A stretch of DNA of 64,000 nucleotides, taken from NCBI GenBank assembly GCA_051530055.1, contig CM121341.1, positions 13,144,001 through 13,208,000 of the forward strand, in the 5' to 3' direction. The notes under the pieces were generated by a model. The model did no database searches, had not been told where the DNA came from, and saw only the letters and a list, made by a program, of their open reading frames with translations. Position 1 is the stretch's first letter. The number at the start of each line of letters is the position of its first letter. Of this stretch, positions 23,055 to 37,400 are shown piece by piece. The position numbers were made by a program, and so were the translations under genes. Origin of the DNA: Neoechinorhynchus agilis (taxonomy: Eukaryota; Acanthocephala).

Positions 23055-23766
23055 ATCGTTGGATTTCTAAGAGATGTCGAGTGCTGTATGCTCGTGATAA
23101 CTTTAGTAAATTTAGATTTATACAAGACTTTTGTTGGGGGTATAAGCGTGCTTTATGGAACATTTGCCATTTTTCTCATACTGACTTTTCTGCGAATGAC
23201 TAATAAATATTTACAACAATTTTGACTGAAAGTGGGACTCTAAGTCGTAAATCAAAATCGCCATATTTTAAATACAAAAACAGGCCATGTAGGATGCGCC
23301 TGATAGCAAAAAAGTGTATTAGGTTGTTGGCAATGAAAAGGACTTATTGAAGGGGTTGGCACAGTAGCGATAGTTTATCGATCTCTAGAACTTTTGGTAA
23401 ATATAAGTGCATTCAAAATCAGAGAAAGGGCGTTTCGATTTGAAACGCTTAAGTTAAATGTCACGACTTATTTTTAGCCAAGCGAGTAAGGCAAGATTTA
23501 GTGTTATCATTGAATTGCCCACAACAAAAAACCACGAAAATTCATCCTGTTTGTCTATATTTATTTCTTAGAACATCTCGTTTAAATCACGAGGAATACG
23601 GAACGGCGTGAATTGATTGTGATTGGCTTTTAAAGTTTGTATGCGTGAAAATATCTGTTTTATACACTTTTACGTATCTCGTTTGGTTTCCAAAGTGAGT
23701 TCAAAGAACCTGTCATTAGTTCCCCTGATCGTTTTTCGCTGATATATATACAAAAATTCAAAGCTC
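23055..23766. other. convergent intergenic region
   Basis: Lies between the 3' ends of the secreted-protein gene (plus) and the RhoGEF gene (minus). Apart from the AATAAA near 23202, nothing is recognised. Confidence 0.5.
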
Positions 23767-26700
23767 TTATACTTCTTCTACTGTATGAATGAGTGAGCTG
23801 CTTGAGCTACTCACTCCACTGCTGCTTTTCTTACTACAATTGGACATCATGGAGTCGTCTCGTTTAAGGATCTGAGCATCCATAGATCGTTGAATGGCGG
23901 CACGGGGTGTTGGATTTCTGGGTGGAGAAGCCGGTAAAGCCGGTCCGATCCCACCGGCGGTGTAGGCGGACGAGTAGCATGTAGCGATCGAATTCTGCTT
24001 CATAAGACGAGGCCGTTCAAGTCGTACAAATAGTGAAGAAGAGTTGACGCTCAAGTCAGACGACGCTGTGCTGATAAAACTGTTCAAGGTTCCCTGATCA
24101 GTACTGGAGTGATTTTCCGAATCGAATTGCTCTTCATGGTCTAGACGATGGTGACTATTGAACCCAGGATTTTCATTTGTTCCACTGCAATCTGACGGAT
24201 CGTTTATACACGACACAGGGACTTGGGTTTTTTGAAACGAATACACAACATCTGAGGAAACAAACCGTTGATCCCTTGTGTCCGGTTTCGATTCGCGGTT
24301 TAGGTATTCGCGCTGAAAACGTGCATGAGTTTAAGCAGCTTCATTAAATAGCGGAAAATCCAAACCTTCACGGCCTCAATACACTTGACCCAGTATTTAC
24401 TTTGATGTGAAAAGAACAATAAACCTGCTTCGACAAATCCAAAGTCGCGTTTCACGATCAGTGCAAAAGTCCCTTTGAAGCAGCAAACGTATTTAATTGA
24501 AGGACAATGCAATCTCAACCAACCTCGACTATCATCATTTAAATTGTAAACATCAATATTATCAATCTTAATCGGAGCTCTGGCGAACTTCAATTTATCG
24601 ACATTCTTGCGCCATCTGAGCAAAATGAGCATGTCAGAAAGCAAATAACAGTAAACATCAATTTTTTCTTTATTATCCTTCATTTTCAGTATTCCATGAT
24701 GAACAACCGTCCTATCGACTTCGTTCCGTTCAGACAAAAGATTCAATCTACAACTACTTGAGTAATTGTCTTGTATGAGCTATTATAAAAGACAGTCTCG
24801 GGGGAAATACTAGTTAGCGAAAATACCTGGTTAAGTTCCACCGGCGCACTATAACTTTCATATTGACCGGAACGTTGCATTATTTGAGCTAATGAATAGA
24901 ACTGTTCCTGGCATTTGAGAGCAGCGTTCGTCGCCTTTACAAAAGCATCCACACTTGACACCTAAATCAATGATTGCCTCAATTTAAAGGTTTCTTCGTT
25001 CTCTATAACCTCCTCTTCGAAATTAAACGTATTAAGTCTCTCGAAGTAAAGCAGACCATTTCTTCGTGTACTTAAAAAATTAAACAGACTCCGAATCTGG
25101 GACCACGCCAAGTTCAAGGACCAAGCCCGATAGTTCATACTGCCAAAAGATCCAAGCGATTTATCCGTTGAAAGTAACCTTTATAGTCGTCGTACGGAAC
25201 CATAAGTAGCAGTTAATCGCATGACAATAAGTTTTGCGTTCTATGGGAGAACAAAACGAGCCATAATATCTTCTATGTGAACGGCTTTTGTTTAGATTAA
25301 AAACTACAGAACATAGTTGCTGCGAATTTCAGAAACTTCGGTTAACATTTAGACCCATAAGATTCGAAGTGCAGCGAAATATTAAAAGGGTCCAGTTCAA
25401 AATACAAACTAAATCGTCAATTTCAAACGCTAATGCGACATGTCTCAAAATTCAAACTGAGCTGCACTTATCCGATTTCATGTGCGCGTTATGGTGTTCA
25501 AGAACTGGGACTGTTAACTTTACAATACTGAAAAATCTTTGGATCCTTGCGAAAAACAAATACAAAATACCAAAATATCTATCTTTAATGGATTCTGAAA
25601 ATCCTCCTACGTTCCCCATGAGGTCGATTAGATGTTAATAAACGTATCCCAGGCGAACAATGGGAACAATAGCGGATTGAATCTAAAGAACAATACAGAT
25701 TGTTTCTCAGGGATGAGAAACGATCAACGGATCGTGTCGATTGTGGTCTGCTTTAAAACGTAAATAAAAGGTATAAAAAATATGGATAACAAAGCAGTGG
25801 GACTTTGGCTCCAACAAGGCAATAAATAGGTAGAATGTGGATCAAAGCCGTAAAAAACAGGCTCTTATTTTATTTATATGATATCAACAAACAATTGTGA
25901 ATCTTAGTTTCACTTTTTGCTCTTGTTATGAATACTTTGATTCGAAACATCAGATATCTTAGTGATTTCATTGAGAGTCGATTAGAAGCGTGTCAAAAAT
26001 ATACACTATTATTGGCATTACAATTTCGAAGGCCCTAAAACCAGCCACACGCTCGATCAACACTCACCATCTCGCTAAGATTCATTGCTTGCTCTTCACT
26101 ACAAGTTCTCTTTAGGATGGCTTCTAACAAGAGCTTATACTTCGTCAGTCGTTGCATCGGTTGTATAAATAGATCGAGAAATGATAATCTTTCACTCGAC
26201 CTTGCTTCGCACCACTTTTATTAACATACGAGTGACAGTGCTTTCGATTGCAATTTTAACGAACCTCAATGACTCGTCTGAATACTTCATTTGTTTTATA
26301 GAGTGACTTGAAATATTCTGTGCAGCTATTCTGGTCAATTACATATGTAAAATACGGCTTCAACACTTCGGCAAACTAAACAAGGAGATAACGAAATTAA
26401 TCGGGTATAATTTGATAAATGCGTGAAAGCTCGCGGCTGTACTCACGTTCGTAAAAGCAGGCTTTAGGTCTGTAGGATCCATTGGTTTCCCAGAAACTCT
26501 TAGGTTTTCGTAAATGGGTTGCATGTACGTTTTCCAAAGCATTAAATTGGACTGATAAACATCTTCAATATTTGTGAAGAGTCTATCAGCAGATACTTCT
26601 TGTAAAACAACATAATCAGCCGAATTGAGGACATCTCGAACGGTGTGAATAAATGTCTATGATAGTGAAGTTTAAAAACAACGAAATCTCTTTAGATACA

Positions 26701-29700
26701 ACTACCGTAATCATTGTTCGCATCTTACGAATAAACGAAACTTCAGTTTGAATCAATTCCCATATAGCGTCCTGTTGTGCTTTATCATCTTCACTTAGAG
26801 TCTATAGGTGACTCGGGCATTATTAAAATGCAACAAAATCAATCTATAACCTTTTTATAATTATCAGAAACATAAGTTTGCCAATCTTCATGGGGAGGTG
26901 GAAGATCCTCTTTGTGACCAGTGAGATGATAGTCCATACACTCGGCACTCTTCAGTCTTGCTTCTATCATATGGAAATGATCATCACGATTGTAAACTTC
27001 CTCGCTGAGCTAAACGATTGGAGTCCTCAAAAGTGCAATAAAACCAGCACACCAGACTCCCTTGAGTGCAGAGAATTCAAGATCAGCCTACTTATTGTTA
27101 CCGCTTCCTACTTTCAGTGCCATTATATACCCCAGGGAACTATTCAATCACTGATGAGTGCGGTGGTAACGAAGAAAAACTATTTAGGTGGTTGATATTC
27201 GGTCTTATGCCTGATGGACAACTGGATGTTTTATTGCGAGATAATGAACGAAAATGACAGTTGAATGGGAAATGCAAATAATTTGTCATGAGATATAGGG
27301 AATGTGATATCGGAAACGAGTATGTCAATTACAACTGACTATATTCGTTAATTGCAGCAGCGCTGAATTGGAACCCTCACGTTTTAATTGAATCGGCGAT
27401 GGATAAGAAGAGTGAGCGTGGGCAGAATTTTTATTAAAAGTGGTACCCGAGAAATCTGACGAACGCCAGGCCAATCTTTAGGCTAGATTTGTCAAGGTCG
27501 TTGCAAATGGCAGCGTCTGCGTCAAAATGAGGGTAGTAAAACAGTTTAATTTAGAGCTAATCACACAGAGATTTTTTAGTTTTTCGTTTCTAAACAAATA
27601 ATATTGTTATCGGGATTTAATTCTATAATTTAAGAATTAGAAATTTATTCCGTTTGTCTTGATACATTTCGTTATTATATAGGAGTTTTAACATTAAGGT
27701 AGTGAAAATGGTGTTCATGATCAAATTATACTACAAGGATTTGAATTTGTTGGATGAATTTAATTACCAATACTTTTTTGATGGATATGGGTAAGTTCTT
27801 GAGATTTTTCTCCTAAAATAGTCATTTTTTTAAAAGAAGCTTTGGAAAGATTGATAGAATTTCACAATAATTGTTAAATGCAAAATTTGTAAAGTACCTA
27901 CGAAAATTCCCTTTTGGTGTAAAAAGAGTTCCTTCCCTGTTTTCTTCGTAAACATTTATCAGGTGTACGCACAAACGATTTCTATCTAAAAAGTCAATCT
28001 CGGGACTAACGTCAATGATTGATCCCTGAACAGTAGTACAGCAATACATGACTTTCTGGTTGACAACCCCAGATTGCAGTGGAGGGTAATCTGAAAACCA
28101 TAGAAATGTAGGAATGCTTCACTGTTGATGCATTAGCAAGGAGATTTAACGGTTCTTCGCGTCGAAAAAAAGAACCTCGAACATTTTTACGTGGATTCTG
28201 ACAATGTTTCCTTAGTATGTGTGCTGACAAATTCCGCGTTTTTTACGGTTGCCTCCTCATTTGTTCCACGTAACCCATCGTATACTTAAGGCGATTGCAT
28301 AATAATATGTTACAGGATTTAGGCAATGGACGCCAAGCAAGAAGGTCCATAGTACCGAGGACGCGTATAAAAAAACTCCTGGGTACCATGAAACGAAGGT
28401 AAAACCACTGTTTCGTAAGAGCAGAATGAGGAAATCCTTTTAAATGTGGGAGAAATGCCCGAGATTTAATCACCTGGATTTCCGGTTCTACGTGTTTTTT
28501 TCGGGCGAAATCCAGTAACCGATTTCTGTATCTGTCTCGCAAAAGAATCCATTTCGACATTCTTCTTTAAAACGCGTCTAAAGATCTCCGCAGTTTTAGA
28601 TACTTTAAACAGTCAGATGTGTGCTAGATATTTGCATTTTTGTAGATATTTAAAATGATTCGGGCGGGCAAGGGAATTTGTTCGGTTATCTGACTACTAA
28701 AGCCGCCTTAAACCACCAAGTACAAACACACACACATTAGCGTTATCGTAATTTGCCATTTAAAACTCAAAAGGCGTTCATTGTACTAGTTTTCATAGAC
28801 TAACCTCAACGATAGTCAAACAAGGTTACAATCTCTTTTAGAAAAATTGAATGCTGATGATATGCCTCGTCTCACACTTGGTGTGCAACTCGCTTCCTTA
28901 GTTATGAAAGTGAAACGCCAAATAATAGTCCTACTAGTTGACTATAAAAAAAGGAAAACCCACGAGTTCACTAATTTAAACGTCTGCCCTAGCAACACAA
29001 TTAACCTACCATTCTCCTGTTTTGAGCAAAGGTCATCCTTCTGTGGGCTGTTTGAGTCGAATGCTGGCGCTTAGTCAGTGCATTAATTGAGTGTAAAGCA
29101 GCAGGGACCATCTCATCGAGACTGGCACCAACGTCAGTCATGCTGTCATCCTAAATTAGAAGTTACGGTTTAGTCCGCGATTTAAAGGACTTTGTGTCCT
29201 AAAAGCCAAGGAGATGGAAAAGGCAAACAAATAGGGAGGGAGAGGGGTAAACGAAGCAGAACAAGAACCCATTGTTGGAACCGTGTGTAAGGGTTCAAGG
29301 ACGGACGCTTAACCTGCTCTAAATTTTGTCCTCAATGCGAATTCCATGGAGCAGTTCGAAATCGAGTCCAAGGAGAAACAGACTCTTAAATGTGCACGCT
29401 TTTTAGATGAAGGGCGTATAATGTACATGTCCAACCCAAAAAATTAAACTTCCATAGAGATTCAAACGTTATTCTCGGAGACCGCCACTATAGCATTCTT
29501 TTTTGAAGAGTTTCACGATGTATAGGTACGTTCAAGTAAGTGGGATTCCATCACGATATCTTAAAATGTCAGCAATAATTTTGCCTGAGATTCATGGATT
29601 TTTTTATCGATGCCCTAAAAACGATGTAGGTGTTCAAACGTACAGGAGACTTTAAACCGAATCAAATTTAATGAAACACCTGAAATTTCCTACATTTATA

Positions 29701-32318
29701 TAGTGTGACCGTTTCGATTCACATCCCATTTTATACTGGGGAAATCAGATTCATTATCGCTAATCGATGATCACTGGAACAAAACGATGTCCTCTCCTGA
29801 AAATCTACTTAGAAAGTATGAACCTAACTCAATTCTAGATACAATCTATAAATAGTAAACAGGGATCCGGAATATGTTTATTTCACAGGATTATGTAATA
29901 GAACGGCGATTCGAGAGTCGCAAATTTATTGCCAGAATTTACGAACAAAAATTCAAATCAATGAATTTTGAACTGCAGTTTGAAAATTAAAAACCAAAAC
30001 GATCAATAATTTCTTTTTTCGTTGGCTCGTTTCGTTTTTAGAATTTCAATATTGATCGGAATTATCGACGATTACTTGCATCTAAAGGGATCATTCAAAA
30101 ATGATCAAACTGAATATAGAATTTTTTGAACACTAATAACATAAATGTGGACCGTAGGATAAAGCCACTTTGTTTCTGGTAAAAAATATTTTCTCCTATG
30201 AGATCATGGACTGTTCAATCTGACGCCACGTTCTAATGGCATCCAAAAGGAGTATCTTTACCAACACAATAAGTTTTCTTTTCATCATAGGCACTCCGAG
30301 CGGGCTGGGGCATTTAGCCGGAATGTAAACAATAGATCTTTAAAAGAGATTAGTCAATTAGAACTCATTATGCACGAAAACTCTCGCTTTAAATTTTCCT
30401 TTGTTTGATTTAAAGGTGGAATATTTTCGGGCATTAGCGCATGTGCTAAGAATTTATTAAAGGAATTAATAAATATTTTAAAACGTTATAATTATTCACT
30501 TGGATCTTAAACCATGAATTAAAAGCGAAATCTGGTCGAATTTTTTATTTCGTTTCTACAAATATTTGAGTCCCCAATGGTGAAGAAATTGTCACTTGTG
30601 CGAAAAAGTAGAACTCTTCCATTTAGACTTCCAGTCAATTCTCGGTTTATTCGTCAAAAAGGATTTACTCTAAGACGGACTAAAATATTAGAATTATTGT
30701 TTAGAAGTCTTGACCCGATAAATAATTTTTATTAAAGACGTTCTGCGAACCTCGCCGGGTAGTGAGAATTGATGATGAACCCGACGAGGTTCGCAGAACG
30801 TCTTTAATAAAAAAAATCCTTTGCCAGGTGAAGACTTCTAAACAATAATTCTAATCAAATACCCCAGGACTTCACATATCGACAGTTGTATTAAAACATA
30901 GACCGTGTAGTATGATTAAGAAAATATTTTTTCATTTGTGAGAAGTGTCTCATCTCTTTTTAAGATTAATAACATTATATTGAACCTTACAAGTCACCTA
31001 TCAATGGTACCCTTTTCAAAAAATCTTTATCGTTCCAAAAATGGTTATTATAATCGTTGCCGTGATTCGGGTTTGATCCTCAGCGAAGGGCGAGTAAACT
31101 GTTAGCGATAAGCATACCGCGAAAGCTTCCTCGTTTACTTGCTGACGAACCTGAACATCGTTTTCTGTAAAGTTGAAGGCAACGCTGACATTTCTGCCTT
31201 TTTCCCATTTCGATTGATAATAGTACCGACAATTGCAGTGAAGTATTGAAAACACTCATCTTTGCATAGTACGAAACCTATTATATGGGTATAAGTAAAA
31301 AAACCCGTCACTATTCGTGATCTCTATTTCTGTATTTTTATTTCCTAAGAATGTAAATGAAATATAAAATTGTTAGCTTAAGCCTTTGAAAATCATATTC
31401 ATCTATATGAATGCATAAGCCATTTAAACTACAAAAAGGAGCTTGACATCATTATTATAAACTGACTTATACTCACAAATGAGCGAGTTTTCAATAGATG
31501 AAGCATTTTTCGCTTCTTTTCAGAATACATTAGAGAAAAACTTTGCATGGTGTTTCGCAGTACTTAGCGAAACGCATTGTGAAGTTGCAAATAGTAACGA
31601 ACAATGCCACTGGCGGATGATTTTCGTCGGTGCTAAGGAGCAAATTAGCAACAGAATTCGCAGGTTTTCCTTGAGACTTTTACGCGTTAGCAAATCTACC
31701 ATCCTTCAATTGAATTCCGCATTCTCACCTCCTACTTTCCGCCTTTAACGGAACAAAAAGCGATCCATTGTCTGAAGTAATGGAATGTGGTAGTCTGCCT
31801 TCTAATGAAACCCGTCTAGGTGTCCCGGAACGAAAACCCGTGAGACTAATAGCACCTACCTCATCGTCATTTTCATTAATAAAATCCAAATTTCGATTAG
31901 ATGGTGCCAGTCGACTATGATTTGACGAATCACTGATGTTGTAGCTTAAAGAACGACGCGCTAAATCCCATCGCATCTTCCAATCATTGTCGATCCCTTT
32001 TATATTAGGAAAAAGACGTAAATCCACCTGTCAAAACAGCTTTTTGGTTCTCGTTACCTTTTACAATGACAACCAATCCAGCGACATATCGTGAGGATTC
32101 AATTGAGTCAGGCAGAGGAGTATTTGAGTTGTTGACGTATAAGCTGAAATGCTTAACCTTTTCGAAGTATTTACTCAATGCGAGTTTAATCCTATCTCTG
32201 TATAAGAATATAAATAATTCGGTGAGAAGATAGTTTTTTACCTTAATGGATCATCGGAGGTGGACAGGGTTTCCTGGTATTTCCGCCCGTTGTACTCAAA
32301 AATCACTGAGAATGTCTC
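23767..32318 (-). CDS. PLEKHG5: PLEKHG5-like RhoGEF (RBD-like, DH, PH, PDZ-binding tail)
   Basis: Multi-exon guanine-nucleotide exchange factor for Rho GTPases at the plasma membrane and junctions. An N-terminal ubiquitin-like segment (exons 32318-32242 and 32197-32065) resembles the start of human PLEKHG5, including NNSNTPLPDS against its DQSNTPLS. A Ser-rich exon (32027-about 31737) follows. Near 27897-28020 is an exon with good splice sites (GSIIDVSPEIDFLDRN...), then an acidic exon (about 26852-27005). The DH domain starts at QQDAIWELIQTEVSFIRKMR (about 26730-26800) and continues through LFTNIEDVYQSNLMLW and FLDLFIQPMQRLTKYKLLLE (about 26045-26220). The PH domain (about 24700-24400) has GILKMKDNKEKIDVYCYLLS. 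The Ser-rich tail ends VEEV at 23767, like the PDZ-binding end of PLEKHG5. Several exon borders between 25 and 31 kb are unresolved. Confidence 0.8.
30687..30855. mobile_element. short foldback element (PLE-tail type) in RhoGEF intron
   Basis: Two arms of about 75 bp (30687-30759 and 30780-30855) are inverted copies; both contain AATTATTGTTTAGAAG-type ends, AAAGACGTTCTGCGAACCTCG (or its complement) and poly-A/T runs. The spacer is about 20 bp with TGATGATGAA. GAACC-CGACGA-GGTTC forms a hairpin after GATGAT. No ORF. Confidence 0.75.
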
Positions 32319-34472
32319 CTAAACGACAGAAATGTGGTGATCACCTGCAGCAAAAATGTCTTATTGTTTACTAAGCCTAAAAACAAACCGAGGTCGCTAA
32401 GCCAAAGTCTGAAGCTCTCCGCTTTAATTGAAGCAGATAGCAAGCAGTTTGCTTTGTTTCATACATCGTGAGTACTGCCTAAGCTTTGCTTAGCACATTG
32501 CTAACCTTATTTATTGGTAAAGATTCGGTTGACTAGACATAATCGGGAGGATATGGAGTGTTGTGAAATCCCCTCACTGTGTGCCAGTTGTAGGGAGTGC
32601 AAGATGGCATTAAGCGTGTGAACATTCATGAGTAGAGCTCGTCGCAGAAGATGGAAACGCATTAATGAGTGCTGCAAAAAAGCGGATCATGTCAACCTGC
32701 GATTTCTCAACAGGGCTCAATCAAATCCTGGCTCTACGATTTAAGCTAGGCACCAACCATTAAGTGCTTATTGAAGGTGTAACAGCGATGATTCCTTTGA
32801 TTTTTCTTCGACTAGCAAATACGGGAGGTAATGGGTTTCACGCTGTTATGATTTTACGAAAAAATGCCGCCTCAAGGGAGCCAGATTGATGTTTAGATAT
32901 TACACACACATTTACTATCATCATCCGCTGAGCTCGATGAAATTTTTTGTAAGCTATACATCGAGAGTGAGTCGTCGAGAAATGTAGGCCTTGTCATAGA
33001 AGGAAGAGTTAATAGAAGGCTCATATTGCTGTATCGCATAAACGCTTCAAGTGGCGCTCAAGGTTAGGCTCCTGGATCTGATGTACTAAAACCGGAATTA
33101 AAAATAAGACTTTAATTGTGGTTACACCGAGATAAATTCTATAATTTTTAACTTACGGAAAATCTCGAAGTTATAAACGTAGAGCTTCTCTTAGCTCTTC
33201 GGTTGCTTAACATTTACACTTCAAATTCCGGAATCAATATAAAAATAGGTTTCATTTTGCACGTTTGGTGAAACTTTTACCTCTTGCTCACAAAAGTCAA
33301 CGACAACTTCCAAACCTCTCGATGAGTCAAATGAATGAGCTGTAGAGAAGTAAGGTGCTGATAGTGAACCGGGAACTAAATATAGGCGCAGAACCGTTCA
33401 GCGGATAATGGTCGGCAGCGAGCTCTACAGATGTGCCCTAGTTGCTTGAAAGCGCAGCGGAAATGTTGCAAAATGTGACTATTTGTCGAACTCGTTGAAG
33501 GATTTGCTATTTGGCCATTGCTAAAGTCCTCCTATCCTAGGCAATAAGCGCCGTCTTCTCTAATTTTTTTGCTTGCTTAGATATGAGCGCAGAAATGCTG
33601 CGCATTCTTAATATCGTGCACTGGTTCTGGGTACTTCGTAGATTTATTGTTTTATAGGGCATCCAGCGGGAATAAAAGTCAAATTAATAATCTGTCTTTA
33701 AAAGGTAATGGCTCCACTACCAATGAAACCTCATGAATAATGGTCGAACCTTTTTTAAGTTGAGAAAAGAAGAACGAAGGTTTCGTGATTGGCGTCTGCA
33801 CAGCAAAGTTGGAAAGTCCGCAAAAATATTGAGACTTGAAACACTGCAACTGAACTTCGATCTCATATGGGACTAAATAATAAAAAATAGGATTAAAAGT
33901 GGATTGATATGAAAGATTCAGCTTACCTTCACAAAGAAGCTAGTGCCTGATTTTCCTCTCTGACTTTTATCTGACGAAGATCCTGTAGGGAAGTGAGGAA
34001 AGCAGGTTATCATTGTATGTGTATGTGGTCGAGACTGATTTAATTTTGGTTGCGTTAAGATTTTGGGATAAATTAGAGATCAAGACAACACCCGACGGGA
34101 CGGATTTAATTTCAAAAAATTAAGTATTTCGATTCTTGGCACTATGAAAGGATTTTCGAGGTCGAATTTTCTGCAGAAGATGAGTATGCAAATCCAACCT
34201 GCCATTCCGCAGTTCCACAAAATATTCATGAGCATCGTTTCCAAAGGAGACTGTGCAAAGTGGTGGTTGTGGCAAACTTGTTTATGCCCTTCTTTCAACA
34301 GAACTTTGCCATTGTCTTCTCCTTGAAAAAGAACATTTCTAGTGTACACCGACCTTTTTGTACATACTGAATAACCTTCGAGAGAAGTTCCCGAAACTGG
34401 GCAGATCGGAAGTGAACACTCAAATGTTCGACGGTGCCGCCGTGATTTTGAGTGTGAAACGAAAACCGACAC
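32319..34472 (-). other. probable upstream exons of the RhoGEF gene, unresolved
   Basis: A short exon with textbook borders lies at about 33928-33985 on the minus strand (acceptor CCCTACAG, product GSSSDKSQRGKSGTSFFVK, donor GTAAGC). Another possible exon near 33270-33330 gives SFDSSRGLEVVVDFCEQE before GTAAAAG. An ORF at 34472-34080 begins MSVFVSHSKSRRHRRTFECS and could hold the first coding exon. All lie on the same strand and upstream of the RBD-like exons. The rest shows no gene. Confidence 0.4.
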
Positions 34473-37400
34473 CCATTGTCAAACGTTGCCGATTACACAA
34501 GTGAGTGCTCATTGCGCTCTCTCGATATCTTTTTAGAAGTGCATGACAATGTACCTCTCGATTTTTTCCGGACGATTCTCAGTGTATTTGTATCTTTGTT
34601 TGACATCTCAAAAGCTGTTTTTAGGTTCCTGGGAGCATGGAAACCAAGCGAACACACGTTGAAGTGTACGCTAGACAAAAGAGCATGCTTTATAAATTTA
34701 ATAAAAATATTGCCTAGTTTTGAACAAGTCGCTTTAAGTGTCCCAAGCTTCCCATTTGACGGTAAACAAAGAGGGAAAATTCGTATTTCTAAAGAACCAA
34801 AATCCCGTTTCACCGTCTTCTCTCTCCTCCATTATGTTCAACTTTGTATTTAGAATTTCTCTGAATGACAAAAGTGCTGGCTTAATAGAGAAAAAGCACA
34901 ATTTAAAGACCTTTGGGGAACATTAGACGCCTGAATCCTTCCATTTTCAACAGTTTTGTTCTTTATGGTTATCCATTGCTTGTTCTCCTAAGAATTTGTG
35001 GTGTCTTCCAATAACTCGTCTAGGGGTATTGAGTGTTTTTGTCGTTTCTGAGGTACATATTTTTCTACAAAAAGGTTCTTTTCTGCGTCCTTAAAAATCG
35101 ACCGAATTGAACTTTTAGTGACAAAAAGCGTTCATTTTGTGTTGGAGACAAAAAGATTGATTCGCAATGAAGGTTCTCTTTGTGCATCTCGATTCTTCGA
35201 TTTATAACGACAAAAATCTAACTTCTCCATATCGAGTTTCCCACGCACACCCATATTTGCTCATACTGGAACGGAAAGTAGATCTTGTCTGTGAACGAAT
35301 ATGGAACCGTTTTGTTCGCTAAAGGTGCACCGCTCAATCCTCAGAAAGCGATTTAGACATTCTCTAGAACACGCACACAATGCGTGACCCCTTAAAACCT
35401 TTTATCAAAAGCTCCCTGCCACTGCATTTCGCTAAGAGTTGTCAGTCTCTCCATTGTCCGCAATAAAAATTCTGTTGCAATAAAGACATTTGTGACAATC
35501 TCCGTAAGGTGCCGTTATTTGACACCTCCCTAGGGAATATCAAAGATTGCGATAATCTCAGTTTTTTATTTTGAATATCAAAGTTTAAAGAAAATTGAAC
35601 GGGTTATTGGCATTTATGCTTGCGATAACGTACATGACGCTGCCTGTATTCACTTGATATCCGTATCTCTCACCTTAGGCGACAAATGACACCTTGTGAT
35701 CGAGCACTCTATCGCTTCCCATGTCATTCCGACTTCAGAATATCGAAAAGGATTGATTGATGAAATCAGTCTTGGAATGCTTACTTCGCAAACGGTGTCA
35801 GATGTGTCTTTAAAAAATGATCCACGTTTAAACTCAGATAATCGAGCTCAATCTACATAAAAAGACTTGATTAATTAAACATGCTTTATGTCCATGACTT
35901 TCAATCACATATTCCTACATTCTCAACGATCGATCTACGTGCCAAATTCACTTTCTAGCACGCTGTACATCTCTATTCTCGAACACAACTTATTCATCGA
36001 CTCTCATATACACCATTTTTTAAAAACATTCTCTACATCAAATTTTGTAACTTCTAAATCTTCAGCGTTCGGGCCTTTCCATAATTAATTCGCCTTCCTC
36101 CCATGTTCGAACAATTCCAATGTAGGATTTCACTCTGTACCACGGATTCAGCGTGAACTGTGTTAAAGGTACAACATGAATCTTTTCAACTTTAACTTTT
36201 GGCCAACACTTATCGCTCGGACGAACTAAGTGCGGTTCGTATTAAGAAATTCGGTCCAAATTAATCTTTTGGCGCTTTTTTTCATTTCAAAATCTCTTCT
36301 CGTCATTTTTGATATCTGATAAGCTTTACCTTATCACTTAGTCTCATATTCTACTAAAGAAATTTGGTTTCAAAGTCAAGTAGTCATAAAATGTTCATTA
36401 AGCGAACACTCGCTGGTTTCCATTATCCTCGAACTCATTAGTCGATATATTTTTATTCATTATAGATAAAAAATCCTTCAGGATAATCAATGTATAATTT
36501 TAATGAGCATAATAACGGGCATGACATATTTGATCTATTTTAGGTTACCTCGTTTTCTTAATAATATTTATAATATAAGAATTAGACCCATGTACCTTTA
36601 GTTCCCCTTAAACAAGCGGTTGTTGATTTTTGAGTGGATTACTGGTTCGGTCGTGTGGGAATATCTGGCTGGATGACGTAGTTCTAAAAGATAATTCAAA
36701 CCTTTTGTCCATTAATTGCTATTCGTTTTAAACGGAGCTGATTCAGTGTCCGATTTAAGTTTATTAAGCGTGAATTAAAGTCACAGAAAAGTTCGCAATG
36801 AAATCCTCGAAATGAACTTTTTTTATCTAATCCGAAAAAAAACGTGAATCTTGTTGTGAAGGCTACTGAAATGAAAAGTCATAAATTCCGACCGCTTGAC
36901 ATGAGTAGCAATCATTCATAACGCCGTAAATGTGGCTTGCTTTCTTTATCAACAAATCGTATTCAATCACCGAGACTATTTCCGTTTGTTAATTTCTCAA
37001 TCTATGAGAAAGGACGAACGAATGATGAAAAATTGATGTTTGCTTCAAATTCTTTTCCTGGTCCACGTGCAAACATTGCCATTTTTTATGTAACCTTGAT
37101 GGATACCGTGTTTTTTCTGGAGCTGTCGTATAGAATAGTAATTTTGACATTATTCCGGTTGATTAATGCTGTGATTTTCACGCTCTGGTGTCAAAGCGAA
37201 AAATGTTTCGCTGGCATTCGCAGTATGCGTTTCGAGGATTCTAACATAATGATTACTGATGGAATAAGTCGTTCCTTTGCAAGAATTAGATATACGATAA
37301 TCAAAGGCGAAAGTTGAATGATACGCATAGAGACGGTTCGGTCCCCGAATACTGCTACGTTTTAAAAGGAAATATTTTCGTTAAATTTCAAATATCGTTA

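Noticed and set aside
36937-37317. 126-codon plus-strand ORF
   Set aside because: No domain, signal or conserved motif; composition like neighbouring noncoding DNA.
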